Of a stretch of DNA of 48,998 nt, positions 32,200 to 40,802 are shown piece after piece. This DNA comes from Caryophanales bacterium UBA1744. GTDB taxonomy: Bacteria > Bacillota_I > Bacilli_A > RFN20 > CAG-826. Position 1 is the first letter of the stretch. Every line of letters starts with the position of its first letter. The position numbers and the translations under genes are program-made. The notes beneath the pieces are model-generated. The model worked only from the letters and a program-made list of their open reading frames with translations. It searched no databases and had not been told where the DNA came from. The DNA lies in the NCBI GenBank assembly GCA_002314915.1, contig DCHU01000002.1, forward strand, positions 1 to 48,998, given 5' to 3'.

Positions 32200-32593
32200 C
32201 CCAGTTTTCAATTGATAATCCATCCACACTTTGGAATTCTTTAACGTTGTTGGTTACCAAAACGCAGCCCGTTGCTTTTGCATGAGATGCTATTAGCATA
32301 TCGAGCGAACCGATTGGCGTTCCATTCTTCTCAAGGAGGGACCTGACCTTGCCATAGCTTTCTGAAGCGTATGCATCAAACTCAAGTATTTCAATATTAG
32401 CTAATAGAAGCATCAAAGCAATCTTGTTTTGTTCGACAGCTGAACTCTTCTCTACGCCACAACATAATTCGGCATATGTTATTGAAGATATACATAACTC
32501 ATCTGGTTTATGTCTCTTGATGTGTTCTAAGACAGCCACCGGTTTATTTTTAATTGCATAGATGCAAATATTGGTGTCGAGCATATACGTCAT
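32192..32593 (-). CDS. vapC: PIN-domain ribonuclease toxin VapC
   Basis: This 133-residue toxin of a type II toxin-antitoxin pair cleaves specific RNAs, in known cases often initiator tRNA or rRNA. The PIN acidic residues are present: Asp6 in YMLDTNICIY, Glu42 in ITYAELCCGVE, and Asp98 in IGSLDMLIASHA, with LVTNNVKEF near the end. The length is normal. Its start overlaps the antitoxin gene by 4 bases (ATGA). The 3' end runs into the fragment of an IS3-family element, and the stop codon lies at that junction, so the last residues may have been replaced by the insertion; the core domain is nevertheless complete. Cellular target unknown. Confidence 0.93.
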   Translation of the reverse strand: MTYMLDTNICIYAIKNKPVAVLEHIKRHKPDELCISSITYAELCCGVEKSSAVEQNKIALMLLLANIEILEFDAYASESYGKVRSLLEKNGTPIGSLDMLIASHAKATGCVLVTNNVKEFQSVDGLSIENWAD

Positions 32594-32820
32594 AAGGCGT
32601 CTCGCTCCTGTTGCATCTGATCATCTCTTCCGTTAGACGTGAAATCATCCGAAAACATGTCCAAAGCTTTTACAAAAGAGGACCATTCGTTTTTGTTGGG
32701 GATTAATATAACGATATCCCCGATTTTTTTGACTGCGACCTCGCTTGTGTCAAATCTGCATTCTTTTGGTAGTCTCACTGCTTGACTCCTTCCGTTTTCA
32801 AAAATCTTTGCTGTTATCAT
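32590..32820 (-). CDS. vapB: VapB antitoxin (AbrB/SpoVT fold)
   Basis: This 76-residue antitoxin binds VapC and its own promoter. The N-terminus MITAKIFENGRSQAVRLPKE is the AbrB-type DNA-binding swapped-hairpin motif of VapB, and the C-terminal segment (about 45-76, with SSFVKALDMF) should be the toxin-wrapping tail. The frame is open further upstream, but I chose 32820 because it gives the canonical start and length and follows GGGGGTAAG; a start at 32835 would itself use part of that sequence. It overlaps vapC by 4 bases, which secures the antitoxin-first order. Autoregulation is likely through the palindromes in its promoter. Confidence 0.9.
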   Translation of the reverse strand: MITAKIFENGRSQAVRLPKECRFDTSEVAVKKIGDIVILIPNKNEWSSFVKALDMFSDDFTSNGRDDQMQQERDAL

Positions 32821-32838
32821 TTTTCTTACCCCCATTAG

Positions 32839-32868
32839 AGTATATACCACGATATATATCATTTTCAA
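32839..32868 (-). promoter_or_regulatory. vapBC promoter with internal palindrome
   Basis: On the minus strand TTGAAA (32868-32863) and TATACT (32844-32839) are separated by 18 bases. The spacer contains the perfect palindrome GATATATATC (32851-32860) and a facing TATATA (32841-32846), good candidates for the VapBC autorepression operator. Confidence 0.55.
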
Positions 32869-32893
32869 TCTAATTAAAATTAGGGATTTATGA

Positions 32894-32920
32894 TTAGCAC
32901 TCAACACTTGCGAGTGCTAA
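32894..32920. promoter_or_regulatory. CIRCE element (HrcA operator)
   Basis: TTAGCACTC, nine bases, GAGTGCTAA is an exact match to the CIRCE heat-shock operator bound by HrcA. It overlaps the -35 region of clpB, so HrcA would block polymerase until heat stress. Confidence 0.97.
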
Positions 32921-32935
32921 AAATGGTACTATAAT
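32908..32935 (+). promoter_or_regulatory. Promoter of clpB
   Basis: TTGCGA (32908-32913), 16 bases, and a consensus TATAAT (32930-32935). The -35 lies inside the right half of CIRCE. AGGAGGT at 32953-32959 is 7 bases before the ATG. Confidence 0.7.
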
Positions 32936-32966
32936 GATGATGTCGTTATGACAGGAGGTAACTCAT

Positions 32967-35087
32967 ATGCAGATGAATTATGAAAATGATGAGAACATCC
33001 TTGAGAAGTTCGGCAGAAACATCAACGAAGCGTGCAAAGCAGGCAAGATTGACCCAGTTATTGGAAGAGACGAAGAAGTACGTAAAGTCGTGCAAATACT
33101 GGCCAGAAAGACAAAAAACAACGTTATTTTGCTTGGCGAACCAGGTGTTGGTAAAACCGCAATCGTTGAAGGTTTAGCTCAAAGAATCGTCAACAACGAT
33201 GTTCCAAATACATTAAAAGACAAAACAATATACGAACTCGATATGGGCGCATTAATCGCTGGCGCTAAGTATCAGGGTGAGTTCGAGGAACGTTTAAAGA
33301 ACGTCCTAAAAAAGATTAAAGACAGCGACGGCAAGATCATCCTCTTTATCGATGAGATTCATCTTATCGTTGGAGCAGGAAGAACTAGCGGCGCTTTAGA
33401 CGCATCCAATATGCTTAAGCCAATGCTCGCTAGAGGTGAGATTGACTGTATCGGCGCAACAACACTAAATGAATATAGACAATATATCGAAAAGGATAGA
33501 GCGCTTGAGCGTAGATTCCAGACCGTGATGATTGGTGAACCAACAGTCGCGGATACCATCTCGATATTAAGAGGACTTAAAGAGAGATTTGAGTCATATC
33601 ACGGCGTGCAGATCACCGACAACGCAATCGTTGCAGCGGCAACCTTATCTAATAGATACGTCACAAATAGATTCCTTCCAGACAAAGCTATCGATTTAAT
33701 CGATGAAGCTTGTGCAGGAATCAAAGTGGAAGTGGAATCCATGCCAACCGAACTTGATGAGGTTGAACGTAAGATCAGACAGCTTGAGATTGAACGCATT
33801 GCTTTATCAAAAGAAAAAGACGAAGCGTCTAAGATGAGACTGTTCGACCTTGATAAGGAACTCGATGGACTTAAAGCCACAAGAGATTCTTTAACCGAGA
33901 AGTGGAAAGCGGAGAAGGAAGATATCAATGAGGCCAAACGCCTCAAGACTGAACTTGAGAAAGCCAAGTTGGACTTACAGACTTACTTCGGAAATGGAAG
34001 TTATGAGAAAGCATCCAAACTTCAGTATCAGACAATTCCTGAATTAGAGGCAAAAATCAAAGAGATATCCAATAAGAATGATGGTGAGGCAAGACTCATC
34101 GATGAGGTTGTTGATGAGGAATCAATCGCTAAGATCGTTGCGAGAATGACGGGCATCCCAGTATCTCGTATTGAGAAGGGCGATAGAGAAAAAGTCTTAA
34201 CTCTTGAAGATACTTTAAAGAGACGCGTTATCGGACAAAACGAAGCAATTTCCCTCGTTTCCAATGCAATTCTCCGTCAAAGGGCTGGTATCAAGAACCC
34301 AAATAAACCAATCGGATCCTTCTTATTCTTAGGCCCAACAGGCGTTGGTAAGACCGAAGTTGCTAAAGCTTTAGCGGAAGCCCTGTTCGACAACGAATCA
34401 AACATTATCCGTATCGACATGTCTGAATATATGGAGAAGTATTCCGTATCTAGATTAATTGGTGCGGCTCCAGGATATGTTGGATATGAAGAGGGTGGTC
34501 AGTTGACCGAGAAGGTTAGACGTAACCCATACTCTATCGTCTTATTCGATGAGATTGAGAAAGCGGACCCAGAAGTCTTCAACCTTTTACTCCAGTTGCT
34601 CGATGAAGGTAGACTCACCGATAGCCAAGGCCACTTGGTTGACTTCAAGAACACCATTATCATCATGACTTCCAACTTAGGTTCAGAGTTCATGTTGAAC
34701 GGTGAGAAGGATAAGGTCGATACCTTATTACACAAATCATTCAAGCCAGAGTTCTTGAACCGTATTGATGAGATTGTCTACTTCAACCCACTTAACCGTT
34801 CAGTCCAGAGAGCGATCGTGGACAAGATGCTCAAAGATCTCCAGATGAGACTTGCTGAGCAATACTTCATCTTCAATTTCTCCGACGATTTGAAAGAGAA
34901 GATTATCCAGGATGCGTATTCGCCTGATTTCGGCGCTAGACCGCTAAAGAGATACATCGAAGACACGGTTGAGACATTCATCGCTAACCTCATTGTGAGA
35001 CAGCAGGTTAAACCAAACCTCTCTTACATCGTGAGTGTGAATGGTGAAGGACTAACATATAAGTTTGATACCGCTGCAAATGCGTAA
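32967..35087 (+). CDS. clpB: ClpB disaggregase lacking the N-terminal domain
   Basis: This AAA+ chaperone pulls apart protein aggregates together with DnaK. Two ATPase domains are present: Walker A GEPGVGKT (57-64) and Walker B IILFIDEIH in the first, Walker A GPTGVGKT (about 455-462) and Walker B VLFDEIEKA in the second. A middle coiled coil of Glu/Lys/Leu-rich sequence (about 260-380) marks ClpB and separates it from ClpC and ClpE; no ClpP-binding loop is seen. At 706 residues it lacks the roughly 150-residue N-domain of long ClpB, the form known from mycoplasmas. Loss is not due to a wrong start, since a CIRCE-controlled promoter and AGGAGGT lie just ahead. It is a single gene, heat inducible through HrcA. 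Confidence 0.96.
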   Translation: MQMNYENDENILEKFGRNINEACKAGKIDPVIGRDEEVRKVVQILARKTKNNVILLGEPGVGKTAIVEGLAQRIVNNDVPNTLKDKTIYELDMGALIAGAKYQGEFEERLKNVLKKIKDSDGKIILFIDEIHLIVGAGRTSGALDASNMLKPMLARGEIDCIGATTLNEYRQYIEKDRALERRFQTVMIGEPTVADTISILRGLKERFESYHGVQITDNAIVAAATLSNRYVTNRFLPDKAIDLIDEACAGIKVEVESMPTELDEVERKIRQLEIERIALSKEKDEASKMRLFDLDKELDGLKATRDSLTEKWKAEKEDINEAKRLKTELEKAKLDLQTYFGNGSYEKASKLQYQTIPELEAKIKEISNKNDGEARLIDEVVDEESIAKIVARMTGIPVSRIEKGDREKVLTLEDTLKRRVIGQNEAISLVSNAILRQRAGIKNPNKPIGSFLFLGPTGVGKTEVAKALAEALFDNESNIIRIDMSEYMEKYSVSRLIGAAPGYVGYEEGGQLTEKVRRNPYSIVLFDEIEKADPEVFNLLLQLLDEGRLTDSQGHLVDFKNTIIIMTSNLGSEFMLNGEKDKVDTLLHKSFKPEFLNRIDEIVYFNPLNRSVQRAIVDKMLKDLQMRLAEQYFIFNFSDDLKEKIIQDAYSPDFGARPLKRYIEDTVETFIANLIVRQQVKPNLSYIVSVNGEGLTYKFDTAANA

Positions 35088-35091
35088 TAAA

Positions 35092-35123
35092 AACGGGCTA
35101 GATTAATGTCTAACCCGTTTTCT
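35092..35123. terminator. Shared terminator between convergent genes
   Basis: AACGGGCTAGA and TCTAACCCGTT (35092-35102 and 35109-35119) form an 11-base stem with one mismatch, flanked by A-run and T-run. It can end clpB from the left and the regulator gene from the right. Confidence 0.85.
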
Positions 35124-35794
35124 TATTCGATTTCCGTGAACTTTCTTCTTCTATTGAATCCGATGAAGATGAATACGACTGTCAGAGGGATTCCGAGGAA
35201 CAATATGAACCACAGTCCCCAACCGTTATCAACCGACATTGATACCGTTGCATATATTGCTATGACGGTTGACCACAATGCAACAAGTGATAAAGGTGTT
35301 CTTCTTGTGTATTTGCCCCATCTCCAATTGTAATAGAAGACTGTATAGGCGGTGAATGGGAGAGCCCAAACGAATCCAATTGATGCATAGACGTATTTGG
35401 AGTTGTCACCAAGTCCGAAGATGTCATTGCTCATCGGTGTGTCTTTGCTCATGACGAGGGCTGCGCAGAAGATGACCGCTGCAAGTGTCCAGAAGAATAC
35501 CGACACCAAAGCGGTGTTGATGATTCTATTTCTTCTAACCGCGCCTGGATCCTTTGAGTGTTCCTCAATGACGGATTCCTCGGTGTGGTAGTGGGTCATG
35601 TAGTCGAGGGTGACGCCAAAGAAATCAGCGAGCTCCTGAAGTGTGTTCACATCAGGGCACACATCGCCGTGTTCCCATTTAGATATTGCTTTGTCTGTGT
35701 AGTTGAATCTTTCAGCGAGCTGACCCTGGGTGAGTTTTCTCGCTTTGCGAAGGTTCGCAATGTTATTTCCAACCGCTTCTGATACGTCTTTCAT
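35123..35794 (-). CDS. XRE-family regulator fused to a four-helix membrane domain
   Basis: This 223-residue protein has an N-terminal Cro/XRE helix-turn-helix (about 8-63; ARKLTQGQLAERFNYTDKAI then SKWEHGDVCPDVNTLQELA), a short linker, and four predicted transmembrane segments (about 93-115, 130-152, 165-185 and 190-212) ending in a basic tail GFNRRRKF. This membrane-anchored layout is common in Firmicutes; the membrane part may sense the envelope state and control nearby genes. No target operator can be assigned. It is convergent with clpB, shares its terminator, and has no clear Shine-Dalgarno before the ATG; a TATAGA box lies 11 bases upstream, so the leader is short. Confidence 0.85.
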   Translation of the reverse strand: MKDVSEAVGNNIANLRKARKLTQGQLAERFNYTDKAISKWEHGDVCPDVNTLQELADFFGVTLDYMTHYHTEESVIEEHSKDPGAVRRNRIINTALVSVFFWTLAAVIFCAALVMSKDTPMSNDIFGLGDNSKYVYASIGFVWALPFTAYTVFYYNWRWGKYTRRTPLSLVALWSTVIAIYATVSMSVDNGWGLWFILFLGIPLTVVFIFIGFNRRRKFTEIE

Positions 35795-35798
35795 CGTG

Positions 35799-35942
35799 GT
35801 ATTAGTCTATAACAATAATTTTTAAATGCAAATCTAATGTATCCCTTAAGGGATTTGGTGGTTTTTGGCTCTTTTGAGGTCAACACCTTCAACATTTGCT
35901 CAACTAAGCGCATTTTCACGTCAAAGCCTTGTATTAGTCTAT
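35799..35942. repeat. 12-base direct repeat GTATTAGTCTAT and a central palindrome
   Basis: GTATTAGTCTAT occurs at 35799-35810, just ahead of the XRE regulator start, and again at 35931-35942. Between them is a perfect palindrome ATCCCTTAAGGGAT (35841-35854). On the minus strand the left copy overlaps the TATAGA box of the regulator gene, so the repeat could be its own operator. No gene was found in 35795-35948. Confidence 0.45.
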
Positions 35943-35948
35943 TTCGTA

Positions 35949-35976
35949 GAAAAAACGCCTTCGAATTGAAGACGTT
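35949..35976 (-). terminator. Terminator of the second lipoprotein operon
   Basis: On the minus strand AACGTCTTC/GAAGGCGTT (35976-35968 and 35962-35954, one wobble) is followed by a T-run. The stem overlaps the last base pair of the stop codon region of the final lipoprotein gene. Confidence 0.85.
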
Positions 35977-37309
35977 AGTTTCCGTTGTTGAATGTCTCTA
36001 GATATTTATCTAAAGCCGGTATGCTTGCCTCTCCAAAGCTGTGCATTGGGAGATACATGTCATATTCGGTTCCGTTGTAATCAAAGACGTAGATGTAGGT
36101 GATTTCGGTTTTGCCTGCCTTCTCGTCTCCGATGTCATATATTGGATCGATATCGATATCCATGACGATTGCCCTAGGTTCTGCGTATTTGAAGACAGAA
36201 CCATCTGAGGCTTTGCTTGGGAGCAATCCGAAGCAGCCGAGCACATCATATACGAGCGTTTTGTTGGTGAGTGAGTATACCTCTCCGTTGTATTTGTAAT
36301 CACTCTTCAATTCGTAGTCACCTTTGGTGAGATACTGAAGGTTGTTGAGCGTCTTCATCTTGGAAGGGTAGTTCTCAAATTCAGCGATGTCGGTGGTGTC
36401 CGATAATGGGTTGCCATAGAATCCAAGCTGTCCATCCTGGACCTGGAACATGTAGCAGCCTTTGACATCTTTATCATCAGGATCCGCTTTATCTGTGACA
36501 TGGTTCATCGCAACATAGCCATAGTTGCCATATGTTGAGAACCAATAGTTCTGATTCAACCATTCCTGAGCATAGAACTTCTCCTCGATGACGTCGTATG
36601 AGTCGAGTTTGAAATTGTTGCCTTTTATAAGCGCTCTCATCGCGGAGAGGTCTTCATCTGGAATGAATGCTCCGCTTTTCCTTTTGACCTGTTGGTCAGC
36701 ATAAGGAATTGATGAAGTGCCAAAGTCATCAACCTCGTATGAGTAGACATCCTTCTTATCGAAGAACTTGACCTCTAACTCAAGAATGCCGTTAAAGTTC
36801 GCCTTAACGTACTCGATATCTGCGTAATTCGTGCTTGAAAGGCCGACGATTCCGAGGAATCCGAGTTTGAAGTCTCTGCTCTTAACCGTTAAGGATGAAG
36901 CGCTTGGATCGCTTATGACATCTTCGATATCCACTCCATAGAGCGTCTTTATGTAATCATTCGCGAAGAGGTCTTTGATATAGTCTCCGTCTTCATTGAG
37001 GATGTATTCGCTCTTTCGATATCCATCTTCGTAGGTGACGTTATATAAACCTTTGTCCGCGACGAGATAGAAGTCACTTTGCTCGAGATGCTTTTTGTTG
37101 AAGCATCCAACCGCGTTCTCTGAAACCACATAACTTCTAGCAATCTCATCTCCAACCATTTGATTGAAGGTGTAGTTCTTGGTCGTGGTCAAAAGCTCTA
37201 ATGCCTGATAAAGAGATTCTGGTTTGACCTCTTTGGCCCCACATCCACATAAAGTGGATATGGAGAACACTAAGAGAGATAAGTTTTTAAGTGTTTTGGA
37301 ATTGCTCAT
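35975..37309 (-). CDS. Two-module lipoprotein of the NNYT/GTTS family
   Basis: This 444-residue lipoprotein has lipobox TLCGC (Cys23). It repeats the module seen in the first lipoprotein operon. Copy one opens with ALELLTTTKNYTFNQMVGDE and closes with VDDFGTSSIPYADQ near residue 200. Copy two opens with MRALIKGNNFKLDSYDVIEE and closes the protein with HSFGEASIPALDKYLETFN. This shows the family is not limited to one locus. No catalytic motif is visible. It is the last gene of a four-gene operon, 2 bases after the preceding stop, with a weak ribosome site (AAGGT), so it probably depends on coupling. Function unknown; a surface role is inferred. Confidence 0.85.
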   Translation of the reverse strand: MSNSKTLKNLSLLVFSISTLCGCGAKEVKPESLYQALELLTTTKNYTFNQMVGDEIARSYVVSENAVGCFNKKHLEQSDFYLVADKGLYNVTYEDGYRKSEYILNEDGDYIKDLFANDYIKTLYGVDIEDVISDPSASSLTVKSRDFKLGFLGIVGLSSTNYADIEYVKANFNGILELEVKFFDKKDVYSYEVDDFGTSSIPYADQQVKRKSGAFIPDEDLSAMRALIKGNNFKLDSYDVIEEKFYAQEWLNQNYWFSTYGNYGYVAMNHVTDKADPDDKDVKGCYMFQVQDGQLGFYGNPLSDTTDIAEFENYPSKMKTLNNLQYLTKGDYELKSDYKYNGEVYSLTNKTLVYDVLGCFGLLPSKASDGSVFKYAEPRAIVMDIDIDPIYDIGDEKAGKTEITYIYVFDYNGTEYDMYLPMHSFGEASIPALDKYLETFNNGN

Positions 37310-37311
37310 GA

Positions 37312-39984
37312 CTATTTGACCTTGTCGAGTGATTCCATGAGAGTGCAGGTGTACTCATAACCGTACTCATCATCGCCATCAGCTTCCCAGTCGCCGAAGA
37401 TCTTGAATGCCTCAGATCCTTCGTATGTGAAGTTGCTTGCCATCAATGCGAGTCCGAGATGGCCTTCCTGAAGTTCTAACTGGAGATCCCAGGTGTAGTT
37501 CTTGAGTGATGCCGTATAAGACTCTAAGTCGAGACCTGACAACTTAGCGCTGATTCTGCCGATGAGGTCCTGGGTGTATGTGAAATTGTATGTGTCTGTT
37601 GAGACGAGTTTACCAGAGTCATCATATGCGACGTCTTTGATTGTGCCGGTTGTGTCCTTGAAGTCGATCTGGATGTAGTCGAGGAGTGCATTACCCTGCT
37701 TGTCGACGAAGTATCCTGTTCCTGTCTTCCAGGTTGTGTTTGCAACCTTTTCGTCACCATAGGTGTTAGGGCAGACAACGCATGTTAAGACTGTTGTTGA
37801 TTTGCCTTCGCCATAGTAGTCAGACATCATTGCGATATAGACTGTTGTCTTCTCTGTCACACCAGCCTTTGCTTTGATTGTCATTGTTTCATCGGTTCTT
37901 AAGAACTCGATTAAGTCTGTTGACTCGTTAACGGTCTTTGTTTCTCCGAACTCATCTTTGACTGTCTTCTTGACGTATGCTTTTGGAGTGTAGACAACAG
38001 GGACGATTGTGGAGTTATATCCAGAGATTGCGGTTGCTTTGACTGTGAATGATGCTGTGTCACCGGAGATGATTTCGCATTCATCCGCTCTAGCAGTGCC
38101 TGTGAAGTAGAACTGTCCGATTGACTTGCAGTAGTTGACGTTGAGTTTCTTGTTGTAGGTAACTCCGCTGTTGGAGGTGTGGTTGTCGACTGTGATTGTT
38201 GTCTCACCAACGCCTGCAGCGACCGCCTTTGTATATGTGAAGTCTAAGAGTCCTTCGGAGTCTCCGCTGACCTCATACTGCCATGCGTCTAATGCGGTCT
38301 GTGGTGCATATGCGAAATTCTTGACGTTCTTTGGTGTGTCGCCTTCCGTGTTGTGGAGGCAGACATAGTCACCGAATCCGACATGGTCATCTCCACCAGC
38401 TGCAGCGTTGCTGAATGTGACATCGCTGATGCTCTGGATGAAGTATGATTCGACATCGAAGTCTGGTTTTCCTGCGTTTGGATCGCCGTATTCTGCGGTG
38501 TAATTGATCTTTGTTGTGACACCGACCTTAGCTGCAGGTTCATGCTTTGTGAAATCCCACTTATCTTTGCTATATGCGGTGTATTTGTATGTCATCGCTG
38601 TGATGTTGCCTTCTTTGTTGAAGGTTAAATCGATGTCATAGATCTTTCCGTCATGTTGTTCTGTCTCATTGCCTGTTCCGCTTCTGTTATTTTCAATAAC
38701 TGAATCGACTTCGACTTTGAATGCGCCGTTGTCTAATGGAGTTGAGACAACATCGTACTTTGTGTAGCTTGCAGCGTTGATGACTGCTGTTTCTGAGTCG
38801 ACTCTATAAGCCCATTTGAGTTCCTGCTCAAGAGCGTTGCCTGCGTGTGCGGACCAGTTGACGTTTCTGATGCCGTATCTTTCGCTTGTGAGCCACCTTG
38901 TCTCATCAAACCACTTTCCTTCGCGGAGGATTTCATCCTTCTGCAAGTCGCAGCGGTATGAGTACTGATCTAATCCTGACGGGTCTCTGTCATATCTGAA
39001 GTAATCGTTGTTTCCGAGTGCCTTTGGATATGTGTCGACAACTGTGAATACGTCTTTTGTGAGATCTGCCTGCTTGTATGTGTAGTAGGTTTCCTCGTTC
39101 TGGAGGTCTTCGATTGTTGCGAGGGAAGTGTTGTTCACATATTTCTTGTAGTTGTATGTGTAGTTTAAGAATTCATCTCCGCTTGAATCGGTGATGGAGT
39201 ATGTTGCGTTCTTTAAGTTGAGTGGGTTGCATGTCTCATCTCTCATTCCGCTTCCTGCGTCGCCTGAGAAGAGTCTATATAAGCTATCCGCACTGTTAGG
39301 TAATGTATCAACGCTTGTTCTCACGACTGAGAATGGGACCTCAGCTGCTGGGTTGTATCTGAACTCATATGTGCAGCCTGTTGCTACGGCAAAGCCGTAT
39401 TCTGAAGTTCCTGTCCACTGGATGTTGCCGAATGAGTTAACGTAGTCATAGCAGCTGTAGTAGTCCTGCTTTGCTCCGTTGACCATTAAGTTGAACTTAG
39501 CTGACTGAGCGCTTGAAGCGACTTTTGCTGTGCCCTTGAAGATGCCATCTGCACCTTGCGTAAGTGCGCATGCGAAACCTTCGCCTTCGATTGTGATGTC
39601 GCCCGAAATCTTGTAGTTAACAACGATTCTTGCGCCACCATAAGGCATCTTGAATTTGTAGACGTTATTAGCGCCTTCAATTGCTTTCCCGTTCACCAAA
39701 ACGCCGGTGATTGTGAAGCCTTCTGCGACGCTCTTGATTGTGAATGTGACATCCTCGTCTTCTTCGGCCTCGGTTTTGTCGAGTTCATAGGTGATTCCAT
39801 CTGGAACGTTTGAGACGACGACTTTGAATTTCTCAGCCACCTGTGACTGCTGTCCGCCTTGGCTTGTTGTAGGGTTGTCTGTTCCGCCATTTGACGTGGA
39901 GGTGTCTGGATTTTTCTGTCCGCAAGCGCCAAGTAATCCGATTGTGAGGATTCCGCTTAATACCAATAATGTTTTCTTTTTCAT
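37312..39984 (-). CDS. Large lipoprotein with beta-repeat and Ig-like regions
   Basis: This 890-residue lipoprotein has lipobox LLGAC (Cys21) and a Gly/Ser/Gln-rich linker. Residues about 50-125 look like the bacterial beta-repeat type (VLVNGKAIEGANNVYKF then MPYGGARIVVNY), often found in surface proteins. Segments near residues 570-620 (GVGETTITVDNH) are Ig-like. The C-terminal domain (about 780-885) is followed by no anchor. The closing GTTS segment of the module family is absent. The ATG follows AAAGGAGG, and the preceding stop is directly adjacent with no gap. Function unknown; its size and beta-rich character fit an adhesin or binding protein. Confidence 0.84.
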   Translation of the reverse strand: MKKKTLLVLSGILTIGLLGACGQKNPDTSTSNGGTDNPTTSQGGQQSQVAEKFKVVVSNVPDGITYELDKTEAEEDEDVTFTIKSVAEGFTITGVLVNGKAIEGANNVYKFKMPYGGARIVVNYKISGDITIEGEGFACALTQGADGIFKGTAKVASSAQSAKFNLMVNGAKQDYYSCYDYVNSFGNIQWTGTSEYGFAVATGCTYEFRYNPAAEVPFSVVRTSVDTLPNSADSLYRLFSGDAGSGMRDETCNPLNLKNATYSITDSSGDEFLNYTYNYKKYVNNTSLATIEDLQNEETYYTYKQADLTKDVFTVVDTYPKALGNNDYFRYDRDPSGLDQYSYRCDLQKDEILREGKWFDETRWLTSERYGIRNVNWSAHAGNALEQELKWAYRVDSETAVINAASYTKYDVVSTPLDNGAFKVEVDSVIENNRSGTGNETEQHDGKIYDIDLTFNKEGNITAMTYKYTAYSKDKWDFTKHEPAAKVGVTTKINYTAEYGDPNAGKPDFDVESYFIQSISDVTFSNAAAGGDDHVGFGDYVCLHNTEGDTPKNVKNFAYAPQTALDAWQYEVSGDSEGLLDFTYTKAVAAGVGETTITVDNHTSNSGVTYNKKLNVNYCKSIGQFYFTGTARADECEIISGDTASFTVKATAISGYNSTIVPVVYTPKAYVKKTVKDEFGETKTVNESTDLIEFLRTDETMTIKAKAGVTEKTTVYIAMMSDYYGEGKSTTVLTCVVCPNTYGDEKVANTTWKTGTGYFVDKQGNALLDYIQIDFKDTTGTIKDVAYDDSGKLVSTDTYNFTYTQDLIGRISAKLSGLDLESYTASLKNYTWDLQLELQEGHLGLALMASNFTYEGSEAFKIFGDWEADGDDEYGYEYTCTLMESLDKVK

Positions 39985-40785
39985 TTATTCTCCTCCTTTG
40001 AGAGATTGTGGTTGGAACATTTCCAACAAGTAGTATTCGGTGCTGGTTGATGACTCAGCGTAGTATACGTAGATTCGATCAGCGGTTTTGCTGATGTAGA
40101 CTTCCTTGATTAAGTCAGGGAGGTCTGACGATTCTTTATCGATGGTGCATGAGTAATAGTAGAAATGGCCATCGAATGGTGAATTTTCCGCAATTCCCTC
40201 ATAATCCATATCGAACACGGCTTTGCCGGTCTTTTCCGCTGTGACTTCTTGTCCTGAAACGACTGCAGTTGCGAATGACTTATAGACGTCTGTGACGACG
40301 AATCTATAAGAGCCATATATTCCGGTCGATGTGTAGATATCGTAGTGGGCTACTGCTTTCAAGATCTGTTCTGGTGCGTAAGGTGTTCTTACGTGGAGTA
40401 CCTTGTTGTAGCATACGATTCCGTCAGCATCGTAAATGGTGAGGATTGAGTCGCCTGCCGCGTGTGTTACGACCTTGAATGCGTTCTTTCCGGTCATCTC
40501 GATCGTTGCACTCTCTGGTCTAGAGCTGCGGACATCGATTGTCGTGTCCGATAGATTAGGCGAGTATGTGCACGCGTAAGTGTTGTCTGCCTCGAGGAAT
40601 GAGTCGTTTGCGATCTCAATCATGTATCCGCCTAAGTTTCCTGAGGAAATCTCTTTTGTGGATAATGTGACGACACTTTCTTCGACGAATTCGTCTTTCT
40701 TTGATTTTGTTGGTGTTCCACAGCTGACCGCTAACATAGATAGCGTGAGCAGTGGAAGCATGATGTTTCTAAGTGTTTTATTCAT
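39985..40785 (-). CDS. Small lipoprotein with Ig-like N-terminus
   Basis: This 266-residue lipoprotein has lipobox LAVSC (Cys22). Residues about 75-135 look like a degenerate Big2 unit (SSRPESATIEMTGKNAFKVV, then GDSILTIYD). The C-terminal half opens with ILKAVAHYDIYTSTGIYGSY and is beta-rich, without a family match. GAGG lies 8 bases before the ATG. The stop abuts the start of the 890-residue lipoprotein gene, and 17 bases separate it from the upstream 695-residue one. It probably works together with them at the surface; the biochemical function is unknown. Confidence 0.82.
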   Translation of the reverse strand: MNKTLRNIMLPLLTLSMLAVSCGTPTKSKKDEFVEESVVTLSTKEISSGNLGGYMIEIANDSFLEADNTYACTYSPNLSDTTIDVRSSRPESATIEMTGKNAFKVVTHAAGDSILTIYDADGIVCYNKVLHVRTPYAPEQILKAVAHYDIYTSTGIYGSYRFVVTDVYKSFATAVVSGQEVTAEKTGKAVFDMDYEGIAENSPFDGHFYYYSCTIDKESSDLPDLIKEVYISKTADRIYVYYAESSTSTEYYLLEMFQPQSLKGGE

Positions 40786-40802
40786 TGTAAAACCTCGTTT
40801 AA

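Noticed and set aside
32821..32907. 29-residue N-terminal extension of VapB
   Set aside because: The extension runs through the promoter. The canonical VapB starts at MITAKIFENG.
33599..33967. Minus-strand open frame of 122 codons inside clpB
   Set aside because: It is a serine-rich shadow of the coiled-coil codons of clpB, without ribosome site or promoter.
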